From: an uncultured Eubacteriales bacterium
Lineage (GTDB): Bacteria > Bacillota > Clostridia > Oscillospirales > Acutalibacteraceae
Length of the DNA: 64,000 nucleotides
Reading direction: 5' to 3'
NCBI GenBank assembly: GCA_934476085.1
Contig: CAKSNE010000007.1
Span: 1 to 64,000 of the forward strand
Part shown: positions 50,457 through 58,772 of the stretch, piece after piece
Numbering within the stretch: the stretch's first letter is position 1
Layout: each line of letters opens with the position of its first letter
Position numbers and translations under genes: made by a program
The notes under the pieces: model-generated
Database searches by the model: none
The model's input: the letters and a program-made list of their open reading frames with translations, nothing else
What the model was told of the DNA's origin: nothing

Positions 50457-51524
50457 GTGTCAAATGAAATGTTTGCCGTTGTTTTAATAATTATAATGGG
50501 CTTTTCGCTTGTTTGTGAGTATTTATGGCTTTATATCGTAGCCGAAAATCAACAGGAATATTTTAAAAGAAAAAAGCGAATTTATAATGAAATTTCGACT
50601 CTTTTTACTTCGGCGCTAGGCTCACCGTTAAAAGATATTCAAGAAAAAGAAATTCAGTCAATTTTAGATTATATTGATGATAGCAATGAAAAATATTATG
50701 TTGCAATAAATATTTATCTTGATTATCTTAAAAAAGATGAATTGTCAGACGAACGAAAAGTTATATTAAATGAAATTTATGAAAAACTTGATGTAAAAAA
50801 TGTTTTGTCAGAAAAATTATCAAAAGCGTCAAATAATGAAAAGGGCTATGTAATTCAGTTAATGGCAAAACTTAATATTACCGATGAAACAGATGATTTA
50901 CAACAGTATTTATCAAGCAGAAATAAAAAGTTAGTTTATTATACAGGTATGGCTTTATCAAAGCTTGGCGATGAAGACGGAACAGTAGAGTTTATTAATA
51001 TTTGCGGTCAAAACTATAGCCTTTCATCAAGAGTTATTATGGAAGTGCTTAATATTTATACAGGAAACAAAACAGAGCTTGTTAAGAAAATTTATGATGA
51101 TGTTGATGACTATTTAAAAGCCGTAATAATTAAAGGTGTTAAAAACGATAAAATTGAAGAACTTAAATATATTTATACAAAAGGTGTAAAATCAAAATCT
51201 GCCCAAATAAAAATAGCTTGTGTAAAAGCACTTTCGGCATTTGGCGATTTAGAAGATGAACATACGCTTATAACTGCAATGAATGATAAAAACTGGGTTG
51301 TAAGATTGTCGGCACTTGAAGGACTTGAAAAAATAAATACTAGAGAAAGCCTTGAAGCTATTATAAAAGCTACTTGTGATGATGAATGGTGGGTAAGAAG
51401 AAAAGCCGCGGAAGCACTTGTAAGAATTGACCCTAAACTTGAAAATGTAGAAAAAATTATTAAAGGTTACGACCGTTACGCAGCCGAAGCAGTTAAAACC
51501 GCTTTGAGCAGAGAAGTAAATTAA
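50457..51524 (+). CDS. Membrane-anchored HEAT-repeat protein, EPS operon
   Basis: 355 residues from GTG 50457 with a perfect AAGGAGGTGA ribosome site. An N-terminal membrane helix (about 6-28) precedes a charged helical region (35-130) and HEAT-like repeats up to the C-terminus. The last ones are clear (DKNWVVRLSALEGLEKI, DDEWWVRRKAAEALVRI). HEAT repeats are protein-binding solenoids, so this is likely a cytosolic scaffold for the synthase encoded 11 nt downstream or for the phosphodiesterase. I know of no assigned equivalent in cellulose or PNAG systems. Confidence 0.82.
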   Translation: MSNEMFAVVLIIIMGFSLVCEYLWLYIVAENQQEYFKRKKRIYNEISTLFTSALGSPLKDIQEKEIQSILDYIDDSNEKYYVAINIYLDYLKKDELSDERKVILNEIYEKLDVKNVLSEKLSKASNNEKGYVIQLMAKLNITDETDDLQQYLSSRNKKLVYYTGMALSKLGDEDGTVEFINICGQNYSLSSRVIMEVLNIYTGNKTELVKKIYDDVDDYLKAVIIKGVKNDKIEELKYIYTKGVKSKSAQIKIACVKALSAFGDLEDEHTLITAMNDKNWVVRLSALEGLEKINTRESLEAIIKATCDDEWWVRRKAAEALVRIDPKLENVEKIIKGYDRYAAEAVKTALSREVN

Positions 51525-51535
51525 GGAGGCAGTAT

Positions 51536-52948
51536 ATGGCATTTCTGGGTATTGTCAGAAAGTTTATAAGAATCTTTAACTATTTCTGTATGTCTTATAC
51601 AGTTATTCTTAATATAGCTTACATAATTCAACTCATTATATCTTATTTTCGTTTAAGAAAAGAAAGAAAAGAAGAGTTAGCAAATGATTATGAACATTAT
51701 GCAAATTCCGATAATCTTTTGCCTATAACTCTTATTGTTCCGGCTTATAACGAAGAAGATAATATTGTTCATAATGTAAAATCACTTATGAAGCTTAATT
51801 ATCCTAATTATGAAGTGGTAGTTGTAAATGACGGCTCTAAAGATAAAACTCATTTTAAAATGATTGAGGCTTTTAAGCTTAAAAAAGTCAATCCGTCTAT
51901 TAAAGTTTCTATTCCTACTCAGGAAATTCAGGGCGTTTATTATAACAGTAAATATCCTAATTTAGTTTATGTTGATAAATTAAACGGCGGTAAATCCGAT
52001 GCACTGAATGCGGGAATTAATATTTCAAAATATCCGCTTTTTGCTTGCCTTGACGCTGATTCCCGTATTGAAAAAAATTCGCTTTTAATGCTTGGTGAAA
52101 TGTTTATTAAAGACTCAACGACAGTGGTAGCAGGCGGTTTTGTAAGAATTGCAAACGGCTCTGTTATTGAAGACGGCGAATGGCGTGGCTTCGATTTACC
52201 TGAAAAAAGCATTGAAAAATTTCAGATTGTCGAGTATTTTCGTTCGTTTCTATATGGACGAGTTGCTTGGGGTAAATCCTTGTTGATTGTTTCGGGTGCT
52301 TTCGGTTTGTTTAAAAAAGATGCGGTTATCGAAGTTGGCGGTTATAAAAATAATACCATTGGCGAAGATATGGAAATCGTTGTTAGAATGCACCATAAGT
52401 TTAAAAAAGAAAAAAGAAAATACAGTGTTAAATTCTGTGATAAAGCTATTTGTTGGACACAATGTCCGATGTCAATTAAAGACCTTCGTGGTCAGCGTCG
52501 TCGTTGGCAGGTAGGACTTTTTGATACACTTCTTTCTCATTTTTCAATGACCTTTAACCCTCGTTATGGTGCGGTTGGTTTTTTATCAATGCCTTATAAC
52601 TTTATTTTTGAACTTTTAGGCGTTATTGTCGAATCATTAGGTTATTTAATTATACCGTTTTCGGTTATTATGGGTGAGCTTAATATGTTTTTCTTTGTTA
52701 TGTATCTGCTTTTATCGGTAATTCTCGGTACAATGTTGTCGGTTGGCGGTATTTTGCTTGAACAGTATACAAGAAAAGGTTGCTTCACTCCTGACCAAAT
52801 TATGAAATTATCAATCTATGCCTTTTTAGAAAACTTAGGCTATCGTCAGTTGATTGTACTTTTTCGATTAGAAGGCGTTTTAAGATTTAGAAAATACAGA
52901 ACAAGTTGGGGTAAAATTAAAAGAACTCAGTTTAACAAGGAGAAATAG
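51536..52948 (+). CDS. Processive GT2 polysaccharide synthase (BcsA/PgaC/HasA-like)
   Basis: 470 residues. An N-terminal helix (about 18-38) precedes a GT2 domain (about 60-325) with NDG (Asp99), D173-A-D175 (metal), E277-D278 and Q320-R-R-R-W324, the complete D,D,D,QxxRW set of processive synthases. Four C-terminal helices (about 345-440) would form the translocation channel. It should build a beta-linked homopolymer from a UDP-sugar and extrude it. The sugar is not predictable, and no PilZ domain is present, so c-di-GMP control is at the RNA level. Flanked by the HEAT-repeat protein and the glycosidase-like proteins. Confidence 0.9.
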   Translation: MAFLGIVRKFIRIFNYFCMSYTVILNIAYIIQLIISYFRLRKERKEELANDYEHYANSDNLLPITLIVPAYNEEDNIVHNVKSLMKLNYPNYEVVVVNDGSKDKTHFKMIEAFKLKKVNPSIKVSIPTQEIQGVYYNSKYPNLVYVDKLNGGKSDALNAGINISKYPLFACLDADSRIEKNSLLMLGEMFIKDSTTVVAGGFVRIANGSVIEDGEWRGFDLPEKSIEKFQIVEYFRSFLYGRVAWGKSLLIVSGAFGLFKKDAVIEVGGYKNNTIGEDMEIVVRMHHKFKKEKRKYSVKFCDKAICWTQCPMSIKDLRGQRRRWQVGLFDTLLSHFSMTFNPRYGAVGFLSMPYNFIFELLGVIVESLGYLIIPFSVIMGELNMFFFVMYLLLSVILGTMLSVGGILLEQYTRKGCFTPDQIMKLSIYAFLENLGYRQLIVLFRLEGVLRFRKYRTSWGKIKRTQFNKEK

Positions 52949-52950
52949 CT

Positions 52951-55170
52951 ATGAAAAAAGTAGTAATATCAACTGTTGCAACTTTGCTGGTGCTTTTTAT
53001 GTTTGCACAATTAGGCTGGCTTCAGATTTTCGGAATAAACCGAGTTTCTTTTCCTTGGGATGAAAAAAAGCAGGAAAGCAAACCTAAAACCACTTTAAGC
53101 TCTTATAAAGATGAAGATGGCGTTTCTTATCGTGTTAAAGCTGAAGGCGATTATTTTTATGTTTATACCGATGGCGAATGGAAACAAACTTTTTGGAAAG
53201 GTGTAAATATAGGTTCGGGTGCACCGGGCTTATTTCCGGGTGAGCTTTCTATTGATTATGAAACTTATATGCGTTGGTTTAAATACATCAGCGAAATGAA
53301 TTGTAATTGTATTCGTGTTTATACTGCAATGATGCCTGAATTTTATAATGCACTTTATGATTTTAATGTTAAAAGCAAAAATCCATTGTATCTTTTTCAT
53401 GGCGTTTGGATGGATGAAGATGATATTTCAGTTTTGGCTGATGTTTATGCCGATAACGAAAAAATTCTTACCGAATTTAAAAAAGATGCGCTTGATATGG
53501 TTTCGATTATTCATGGCGATGCGGTTTTAAATAAGCGTGCCGGATATGCAAGCGGTACTTATACAAGCGATGTTTCGCCTTGGTTTGCAGGTTGGATTTT
53601 GGGAATGGAAAACGATCCTAAATTCATTCTTAATACCAATGAAAATAATGGCGAGAGAGATTCTTATGACGGAAGCTACCTTTATACTCAAGGCTCAACT
53701 CCTTTTGAAGCGTTTTTAGCAACAGTAGGCGATGCGGTAATAGAAAAAGAAACTAAAAAATATAAGTTTCAAAGTCCGCTTGCTTTTGCAAACTGGGTTA
53801 CAACCGACCCGCTTACTCATGATGCAGAGCCTTATGAAGATGAAGATTTATTAACTTTAAATACAGAAAGTATAAAACACCGCTCGGCTTTTCATTCAGG
53901 TCAGTTTGCTTCTTACCATGTTTATCCTTACTATCCTGACTCAATGAATTATCAGTCTGATTATACAAACTATATTGATGAAAATGGCAAAGTAAATACA
54001 TACGAAGCCTATTTAAAGGACTTAAAGTTAGCTCATACTGTGCCTATTGTAATTGCTGAATTCGGTGTTTCTACATCTCGTGGTTATGCTCATGAGAGTT
54101 TAATGGGTTATAATCAGGGAGGAATGGAAGAAACCGCAGCCGGAAACGCAATTGTTGATATGTTTGATTCTATTTATAAGCAAAAATATGCGGGTGGTAT
54201 TGTTTTTGCTTGGCAAGATGAGTGGTTTAAAAGAACTTGGAATAATGTAAACTTTGATGTTGCCGATAGAAGACCGTTTTGGTCAAATGTTCAAACCTGT
54301 GAGCAAATGTTCGGTATTATGGCATTTGAGCCGGGTGAAAAACAAAATGCTTGCTATGTTGACGGCGACTCTTCCGAGTGGAGTAAAAGTGATGTTATAG
54401 CAACCACAAATCAAGGAACTTTGTCGGCAAAAGTTGATGAAGCATATGTTTACTTTATGCTAAAGACAAATAAAGATTTTGATTTTGATAACAATACTGT
54501 TTATATTCCTGTTGATACTATTGCAAAACAGGGTAATACAAAAATGAACGGTACTAAAGTAAGTTTTAATACCGGTGCTGATTTTGTTATTTCGGTAAAC
54601 GGAAAAGATAATACAAGAATTCTTTGTGATGCATATTATGATGTTTACTATTATCTTTACGGCGAACAGTATAAAATGATTACGCTTAATTCAAATTATC
54701 AGAAAAAAGACAGCGGAATTTTTAATAAAATGATGATGTGCACAGGTTATGAAATGACCATACCTACAACAAAAAAGGTAATACCTTTTGCATCTTTTGA
54801 AACAGGAAAACTTAAATTCGGCAACTCAAATCCTAATAGCAAAGATTTTAATTCGCTTACTGATTTTTGTTATAAAAACGGTTGCCTTGAAATAAGAATT
54901 CCTTGGCAGTTGCTTAATGTATCTGATCCTTCTGAAAAGCAAATCTTAAGTGATTTTTATTCAGAACAATCAATTACTTCAAAAGATATTGATAGTTTTA
55001 AAGCGGGTTTTGGTATCGTTTCAAATTCTGACGATGCAATAAAAATCAATGTAAACGGAGATATTAAGTATAGCGGTTGGACAAAGCCGACTTCTCATGA
55101 GCGACTTAAAAAGTCTTACTATATACTTAAGGAGGCTCTTAAAAAATATGATGTTGATGACGAAGATTAA
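52951..55170 (+). CDS. Exported clan-GH-A-like glycosidase with C-terminal CBM9-like domain (EPS operon)
   Basis: 739 residues, starting 2 nt after the synthase stop. It has a signal peptide or anchor (1-23). The N-terminal beta region precedes a TIM-barrel glycosidase domain (about 65-470) with candidate acid/base Glu220 (LGMENDP) and nucleophile Glu370 (IAEFGVSTSRG). A beta-sandwich domain (about 480-735) opens YVDGDSSEW, like CBM9-type sugar-binding domains. It may trim or release the exopolysaccharide, as glucanases do in cellulose and alginate systems. No exact GH family can be given by eye. Confidence 0.82.
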   Translation: MKKVVISTVATLLVLFMFAQLGWLQIFGINRVSFPWDEKKQESKPKTTLSSYKDEDGVSYRVKAEGDYFYVYTDGEWKQTFWKGVNIGSGAPGLFPGELSIDYETYMRWFKYISEMNCNCIRVYTAMMPEFYNALYDFNVKSKNPLYLFHGVWMDEDDISVLADVYADNEKILTEFKKDALDMVSIIHGDAVLNKRAGYASGTYTSDVSPWFAGWILGMENDPKFILNTNENNGERDSYDGSYLYTQGSTPFEAFLATVGDAVIEKETKKYKFQSPLAFANWVTTDPLTHDAEPYEDEDLLTLNTESIKHRSAFHSGQFASYHVYPYYPDSMNYQSDYTNYIDENGKVNTYEAYLKDLKLAHTVPIVIAEFGVSTSRGYAHESLMGYNQGGMEETAAGNAIVDMFDSIYKQKYAGGIVFAWQDEWFKRTWNNVNFDVADRRPFWSNVQTCEQMFGIMAFEPGEKQNACYVDGDSSEWSKSDVIATTNQGTLSAKVDEAYVYFMLKTNKDFDFDNNTVYIPVDTIAKQGNTKMNGTKVSFNTGADFVISVNGKDNTRILCDAYYDVYYYLYGEQYKMITLNSNYQKKDSGIFNKMMMCTGYEMTIPTTKKVIPFASFETGKLKFGNSNPNSKDFNSLTDFCYKNGCLEIRIPWQLLNVSDPSEKQILSDFYSEQSITSKDIDSFKAGFGIVSNSDDAIKINVNGDIKYSGWTKPTSHERLKKSYYILKEALKKYDVDDED

Positions 55171-57316
55171 AGGAATAACTTCAGTTGTTCTGATATTTTT
55201 AATGGTATTTGCTTTTGCGGCTTGCGGAAAAAGCGATAAAAAAGAAACAACCGTTAAAAAGAATTATAATGTTTTAAAAACTGTAAGTAAAAAAAAGCCT
55301 GATACTAAATTGGTTGAAGCTCGCTTTTTTGCTGATGAAGATAATATTTTTATTGCTAATGATAACGATGAAAATATGAAGAGCCTGTTTTTAAAAGGTG
55401 TAAATATCGGACTTTCAGAGCCTGAAACCGACCTTTCAGCACCAAATACAGATTATGAAACCTATTTAGATTGGTTTAAAAAGATAAGCGAGATGAACGC
55501 TAATACTATAAAAGTTTTTACAGTAATGCCTGAAACTTTTTACCATGCACTTTATAATTTTAACTTGAACTCAAAAACACCGCTTTATTTATTTCAAGGT
55601 ATTTGGTTTAATGAAGATTATATGTATTCTTATGCTGATGCTTGGGATAAAGACTATCAGGTTTATAATTCCTTTTGCAAAGGTGTAACAGAAACTGTTG
55701 ATATTGTTCATGGCAATAGCGATTATACAATGTACGACGGTAAAAATATTTCTGTTTATAAATATGATGTTTCAAAGTGGCTTGTCGGCTATATTCTAGG
55801 TCTTGAATGGGATTATAATTTTGTTGAAAATACAAATGCTCATACAAATATGGCTGGGTACAGCGGAGAATATATTTCTACAAAACAAAGTGCTTCGGCT
55901 TTTGAAACATTTTTGTGTAAAGTAGGGGATAAACTCATTAGTTTTGAAACAAAAAACTATAATTATCAAACACCGATTGCTTTTTTAAATTGGTCAACAA
56001 CCGATCCGCTAACTCATTCAAACGAGCCTTTTGAAGAAGAGGATAAGGTTTCGGTTGATACAGAAAATATTGTTTCAAATCAAAATTATTATTGCAAAAT
56101 GTTTGCGGCAGTTGATGTTTACCCTTATTATCCTGAATTTTTAAACTATCAGTCGGAGTATGTTAATTATACTGATGAAGACGGAAATAAAAATCCATAT
56201 AGAGCATATCTTAATGATTTAAAAAAGCATTATTCTGTGCCATTGCTTATTGCCGAATTTGGCGTGCCTACTTCTCGTGGCGTAGCACATGAGAGCGTTA
56301 TGAAATATAATCAAGGCGGAATTAGCGAAAAACAACAAGGCGAGTATGTTTCAAATATGATGCTTGATATTGCTCGCTCTGGTTGTGCCGGCGGAATGAT
56401 TTTTTCTTGGCAGGATGAGTGGTTTAAACAAACTTGGAACACTGTTAAATATTCGCCCGAAAATCCAAAAAACAGAACTCCTAATGTAATGTCAGCGGAA
56501 CAAAGCTACGGCATTTTTGGGTATACACCGTCTGCTAATATTACAATTGACGGGGATTTTTCCGAGTGGAAAGATAGTTTAGCGGTTGCGGGTAATGATA
56601 CTGCCGATATGTATATGAATTTTGATGAAACTTATCTTTATATTTGTCTTAAATATAAAGATAATAATGCACTAAAAGATAAAATTTGTATTCCTATCAG
56701 CACGGTTGCACTGGGTAGCCAAAGCAATAGTTCCGCTAGTATGAATTTTGATAAAAATGCTGATTTTTGTCTTGTAATTGACGGCAAAAATAACACAAAA
56801 TTGCTTTGCGATGCATATTATAATGTGTTTGAATTTATTTATGCAAAAGAAAAAGGCATTTTTAAAGTGAGCGATAATTTTGGCAAGAAAAATTCGGGAG
56901 AATACTCCTCAATAAATCAATTTTTATCTAATGAAATTGTTTTGCCGTTAAGTAATAAAACAATCGAGCCAAAATACTATGAAAGCGGACTTTTAAAATA
57001 TGCAAAATCAAGCGAAAACTCGCTTGCGGATTTTTATTCTACTGAAAACTGCGTTGAAATTCGATTGCCTTGGTATTTGCTTGGCGTTCTTAATTCAAAA
57101 GAGCCGACCGCTTTAGGCGATTTTTGTAATGCAGGCGAAATTTGTTATACGTCTTTTGAAAAAATCTATGTCGGAATAGGAACTGTAGACGTTGACAAAT
57201 CGGTGAATTTAAACGATTCAGGCTTTGAAAAACAATCAGCCAACAATTATTCCGCTAGGTTAAAAGATTCATATAATATAATTAAAGAAAATTTGAAAAA
57301 ACTTGAGGGAAAATAA
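55148..57316 (+). CDS. Lipoprotein clan-GH-A-like glycosidase, paralogue of the preceding gene
   Basis: 722 residues from ATG 55148 inside the previous gene's 3' end (23-nt overlap), with AAGGAGG at 55129-55135. The frame opens 17 codons earlier without a good site. The lipobox FAFAAC gives a lipidated Cys at about residue 26. The domain order copies the preceding protein: TIM barrel with Glu220 (LGLEWDY) and Glu370 (IAEFGVPTSRG) at the very same residue numbers, and a C-terminal CBM9-like sandwich (ITIDGDFSEW). Membrane anchoring separates it from its paralogue. Final gene of the riboswitch 1 operon. Confidence 0.83.
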   Translation: MMLMTKIKGITSVVLIFLMVFAFAACGKSDKKETTVKKNYNVLKTVSKKKPDTKLVEARFFADEDNIFIANDNDENMKSLFLKGVNIGLSEPETDLSAPNTDYETYLDWFKKISEMNANTIKVFTVMPETFYHALYNFNLNSKTPLYLFQGIWFNEDYMYSYADAWDKDYQVYNSFCKGVTETVDIVHGNSDYTMYDGKNISVYKYDVSKWLVGYILGLEWDYNFVENTNAHTNMAGYSGEYISTKQSASAFETFLCKVGDKLISFETKNYNYQTPIAFLNWSTTDPLTHSNEPFEEEDKVSVDTENIVSNQNYYCKMFAAVDVYPYYPEFLNYQSEYVNYTDEDGNKNPYRAYLNDLKKHYSVPLLIAEFGVPTSRGVAHESVMKYNQGGISEKQQGEYVSNMMLDIARSGCAGGMIFSWQDEWFKQTWNTVKYSPENPKNRTPNVMSAEQSYGIFGYTPSANITIDGDFSEWKDSLAVAGNDTADMYMNFDETYLYICLKYKDNNALKDKICIPISTVALGSQSNSSASMNFDKNADFCLVIDGKNNTKLLCDAYYNVFEFIYAKEKGIFKVSDNFGKKNSGEYSSINQFLSNEIVLPLSNKTIEPKYYESGLLKYAKSSENSLADFYSTENCVEIRLPWYLLGVLNSKEPTALGDFCNAGEICYTSFEKIYVGIGTVDVDKSVNLNDSGFEKQSANNYSARLKDSYNIIKENLKKLEGK

Positions 57317-57326
57317 GAAAAATAAC

Positions 57327-57355
57327 TTGACAATTATTTGGAATTGTTATATAAT
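57327..57355 (+). promoter_or_regulatory. Promoter of the second riboswitch transcript
   Basis: TTGACA (57327-57332), 17-nt spacer, TATAAT (57350-57355): perfect consensus, starting just after the EPS operon stop. Confidence 0.85.
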
Positions 57356-57367
57356 AAACTAAATTAA

Positions 57368-57447
57368 TTTTTGGTAAACTTGTCGAAAGGCAAGGACACA
57401 AAGCCATGGGGCTAAAACATAATTTATGTAATGCTTGCCAGGTTGCA
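57368..57447 (+). promoter_or_regulatory. Cyclic-di-GMP class I (GEMM-I) riboswitch 2
   Basis: GGTAAACTTG, a GAAA-capped hairpin (CTTGTC / GGCAAG), GGACACAAAGCC, a variable helix, then GCCAGGTTGC. G57374 corresponds to ligand-contacting G20 of Vc2, and the matching C92 is conserved. The usual GACGCAAAGC has A for G (GACACAAAGC), a variation that could change affinity. The 3' segment CCAGGTTGC is also the left arm of the terminator at 57438, the same mutually exclusive layout as riboswitch 1. Confidence 0.88.
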
Positions 57448-57475
57448 ATTTTTAGGTTGCAGCCTGGTTTTTTAT
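57438..57475 (+). terminator. Riboswitch 2 expression-platform terminator
   Basis: An 11-bp stem (CCAGGTTGCAA / TTGCAGCCTGG, one G-U) with TTTTTTATT; the left arm overlaps the aptamer. Confidence 0.88.
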
Positions 57476-57521
57476 TGTAAAAAAACTACTGCAAATATAT
57501 AGAAGTGAGGAATATATATCT

Positions 57522-58715
57522 ATGAAGAAGGTTTTAAAACTTGCTATGGCTACTATGTTAGCGCTTTGCGTTGTAGTATCTGCATCAGTTTCTGCTTTTG
57601 CAGACAGTCCTAAAAAAACATACTATGAGGTAAATTTCTATTTATTAAATGAAGGTTTGGCAGTTCCTGCAGGCACTGCTAGTCAATCAAAATCAAATTA
57701 TTCTTATGTAGGCAAAGGCTTTTTAACATCAACTAAAAGTTTCTACAGCGAAGAGGGAGTACAAAATGTTATCGCTCAGGCTCCACAAGTAAAGGGTCTT
57801 AAAGAAGGTCAATCAGTTTTGTGGTATGTTGTAAAAACTGAAGGCGATGGTGTTCATGTTGATGGCGTTATTGTTCCTTTCTATTCAGTTCTTTATGATG
57901 GAAACGGTGCTGATAAAGGCGAAACAACAGACCCAAAACACTATTATAAAAAAGATACTGTTGCAATTAAAGATAATAAATTTGTAAGAGACGGTTACAA
58001 ATTTATCGGTTGGAACACTGAAAAAGACGGCTCCGGTAAAGCTTATGAAGCCGGTTCATCTTTTGCAGCTACTTCATTATCATTTAGTAAATCAATCAAT
58101 TTAATGACTTTGTATGCTCAATGGGAAGAGATTGCTAAAGAAACAACTACTGAAGCTACAACAACTAATCCTTTTACAGGTACTGAAAATTCAATCAAAG
58201 TTAGCATTGTAACTCCTAAAAAAATGTCTATCAGACTTGAAGACGGTACTGTTTTAAAAACAGGCGACAGCTTTGATTATGCAATCGGTGCTGAAGTAAA
58301 ATTCCAAATGTGCTCAAACAATTGGGATAATGATACTTATGATGATAACGGTAACGGTATTGCAGGTACGGTTGTCTATAAATTCAGAGTTTCAAATAGC
58401 TACACAGAGCGTAGTTATGATCCAAAATCGCATTCATTTGTTCTTCCTAAAGGCGATCCTGTTTTAAGAACAGATACAAATAAATGCTTTATGGCATATC
58501 GTTTTTACAACAAAAAAGGTGACTACAATAAACAAACAGGCATTAAACAAGTTGTTAATACTCCGCTTGAAAGTTTATCAGTAAACTTACCGCTCGGCTC
58601 AACAATTACCGCAGATGGTTATAAAGCAATGGATTTTGTTTTAAGCGATAATGTATTTATCGAAACAAACGATGATAAAACAATCTGCTATAAAGATTAT
58701 TATTGGAATTATTAA
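57522..58715 (+). CDS. Secreted Flg_new (InlB B-repeat-like) surface protein
   Basis: 397 residues. A signal peptide (1-28, ending SAFAD) is followed by an unknown beta domain (30-120), one Flg_new repeat (about 123-205; YDGNGADKG ... GYKFIGWNTEKDGSGKAYEAGSSF ... LYAQWEE), a Thr-rich linker and a C-terminal beta domain (225-397). Flg_new repeats are common in Firmicute adhesins and secreted proteins. No anchor or sortase motif is visible. Control by a c-di-GMP riboswitch right next to the polysaccharide operon suggests a matrix protein or adhesin released with the polymer. Confidence 0.82.
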   Translation: MKKVLKLAMATMLALCVVVSASVSAFADSPKKTYYEVNFYLLNEGLAVPAGTASQSKSNYSYVGKGFLTSTKSFYSEEGVQNVIAQAPQVKGLKEGQSVLWYVVKTEGDGVHVDGVIVPFYSVLYDGNGADKGETTDPKHYYKKDTVAIKDNKFVRDGYKFIGWNTEKDGSGKAYEAGSSFAATSLSFSKSINLMTLYAQWEEIAKETTTEATTTNPFTGTENSIKVSIVTPKKMSIRLEDGTVLKTGDSFDYAIGAEVKFQMCSNNWDNDTYDDNGNGIAGTVVYKFRVSNSYTERSYDPKSHSFVLPKGDPVLRTDTNKCFMAYRFYNKKGDYNKQTGIKQVVNTPLESLSVNLPLGSTITADGYKAMDFVLSDNVFIETNDDKTICYKDYYWNY

Positions 58716-58728
58716 TAAAAAAACAAAA

Positions 58729-58758
58729 ATGCTCCCTTTTAAAAAGGGAGCGTTTTTT
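58729..58758. terminator. Bidirectional terminator
   Basis: GCTCCCTTTT / AAAAGGGAGC stem flanked by an A-run and a T-run; ends both the 57522 gene and the minus-strand reductase gene. Confidence 0.88.
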
Positions 58759-58772
58759 TATATGATAGAATT

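Noticed and set aside
51536..52948. Naming the GT2 protein cellulose synthase BcsA
   Set aside because: No PilZ domain, no BcsB-like partner and no family-specific evidence for glucose; only processive GT2 activity is supported.
47387..57316. Assigning the operon to Pel, PNAG or alginate systems
   Set aside because: No PelF/PelG, PgaB-type deacetylase or Alg8/44 equivalents are visible.
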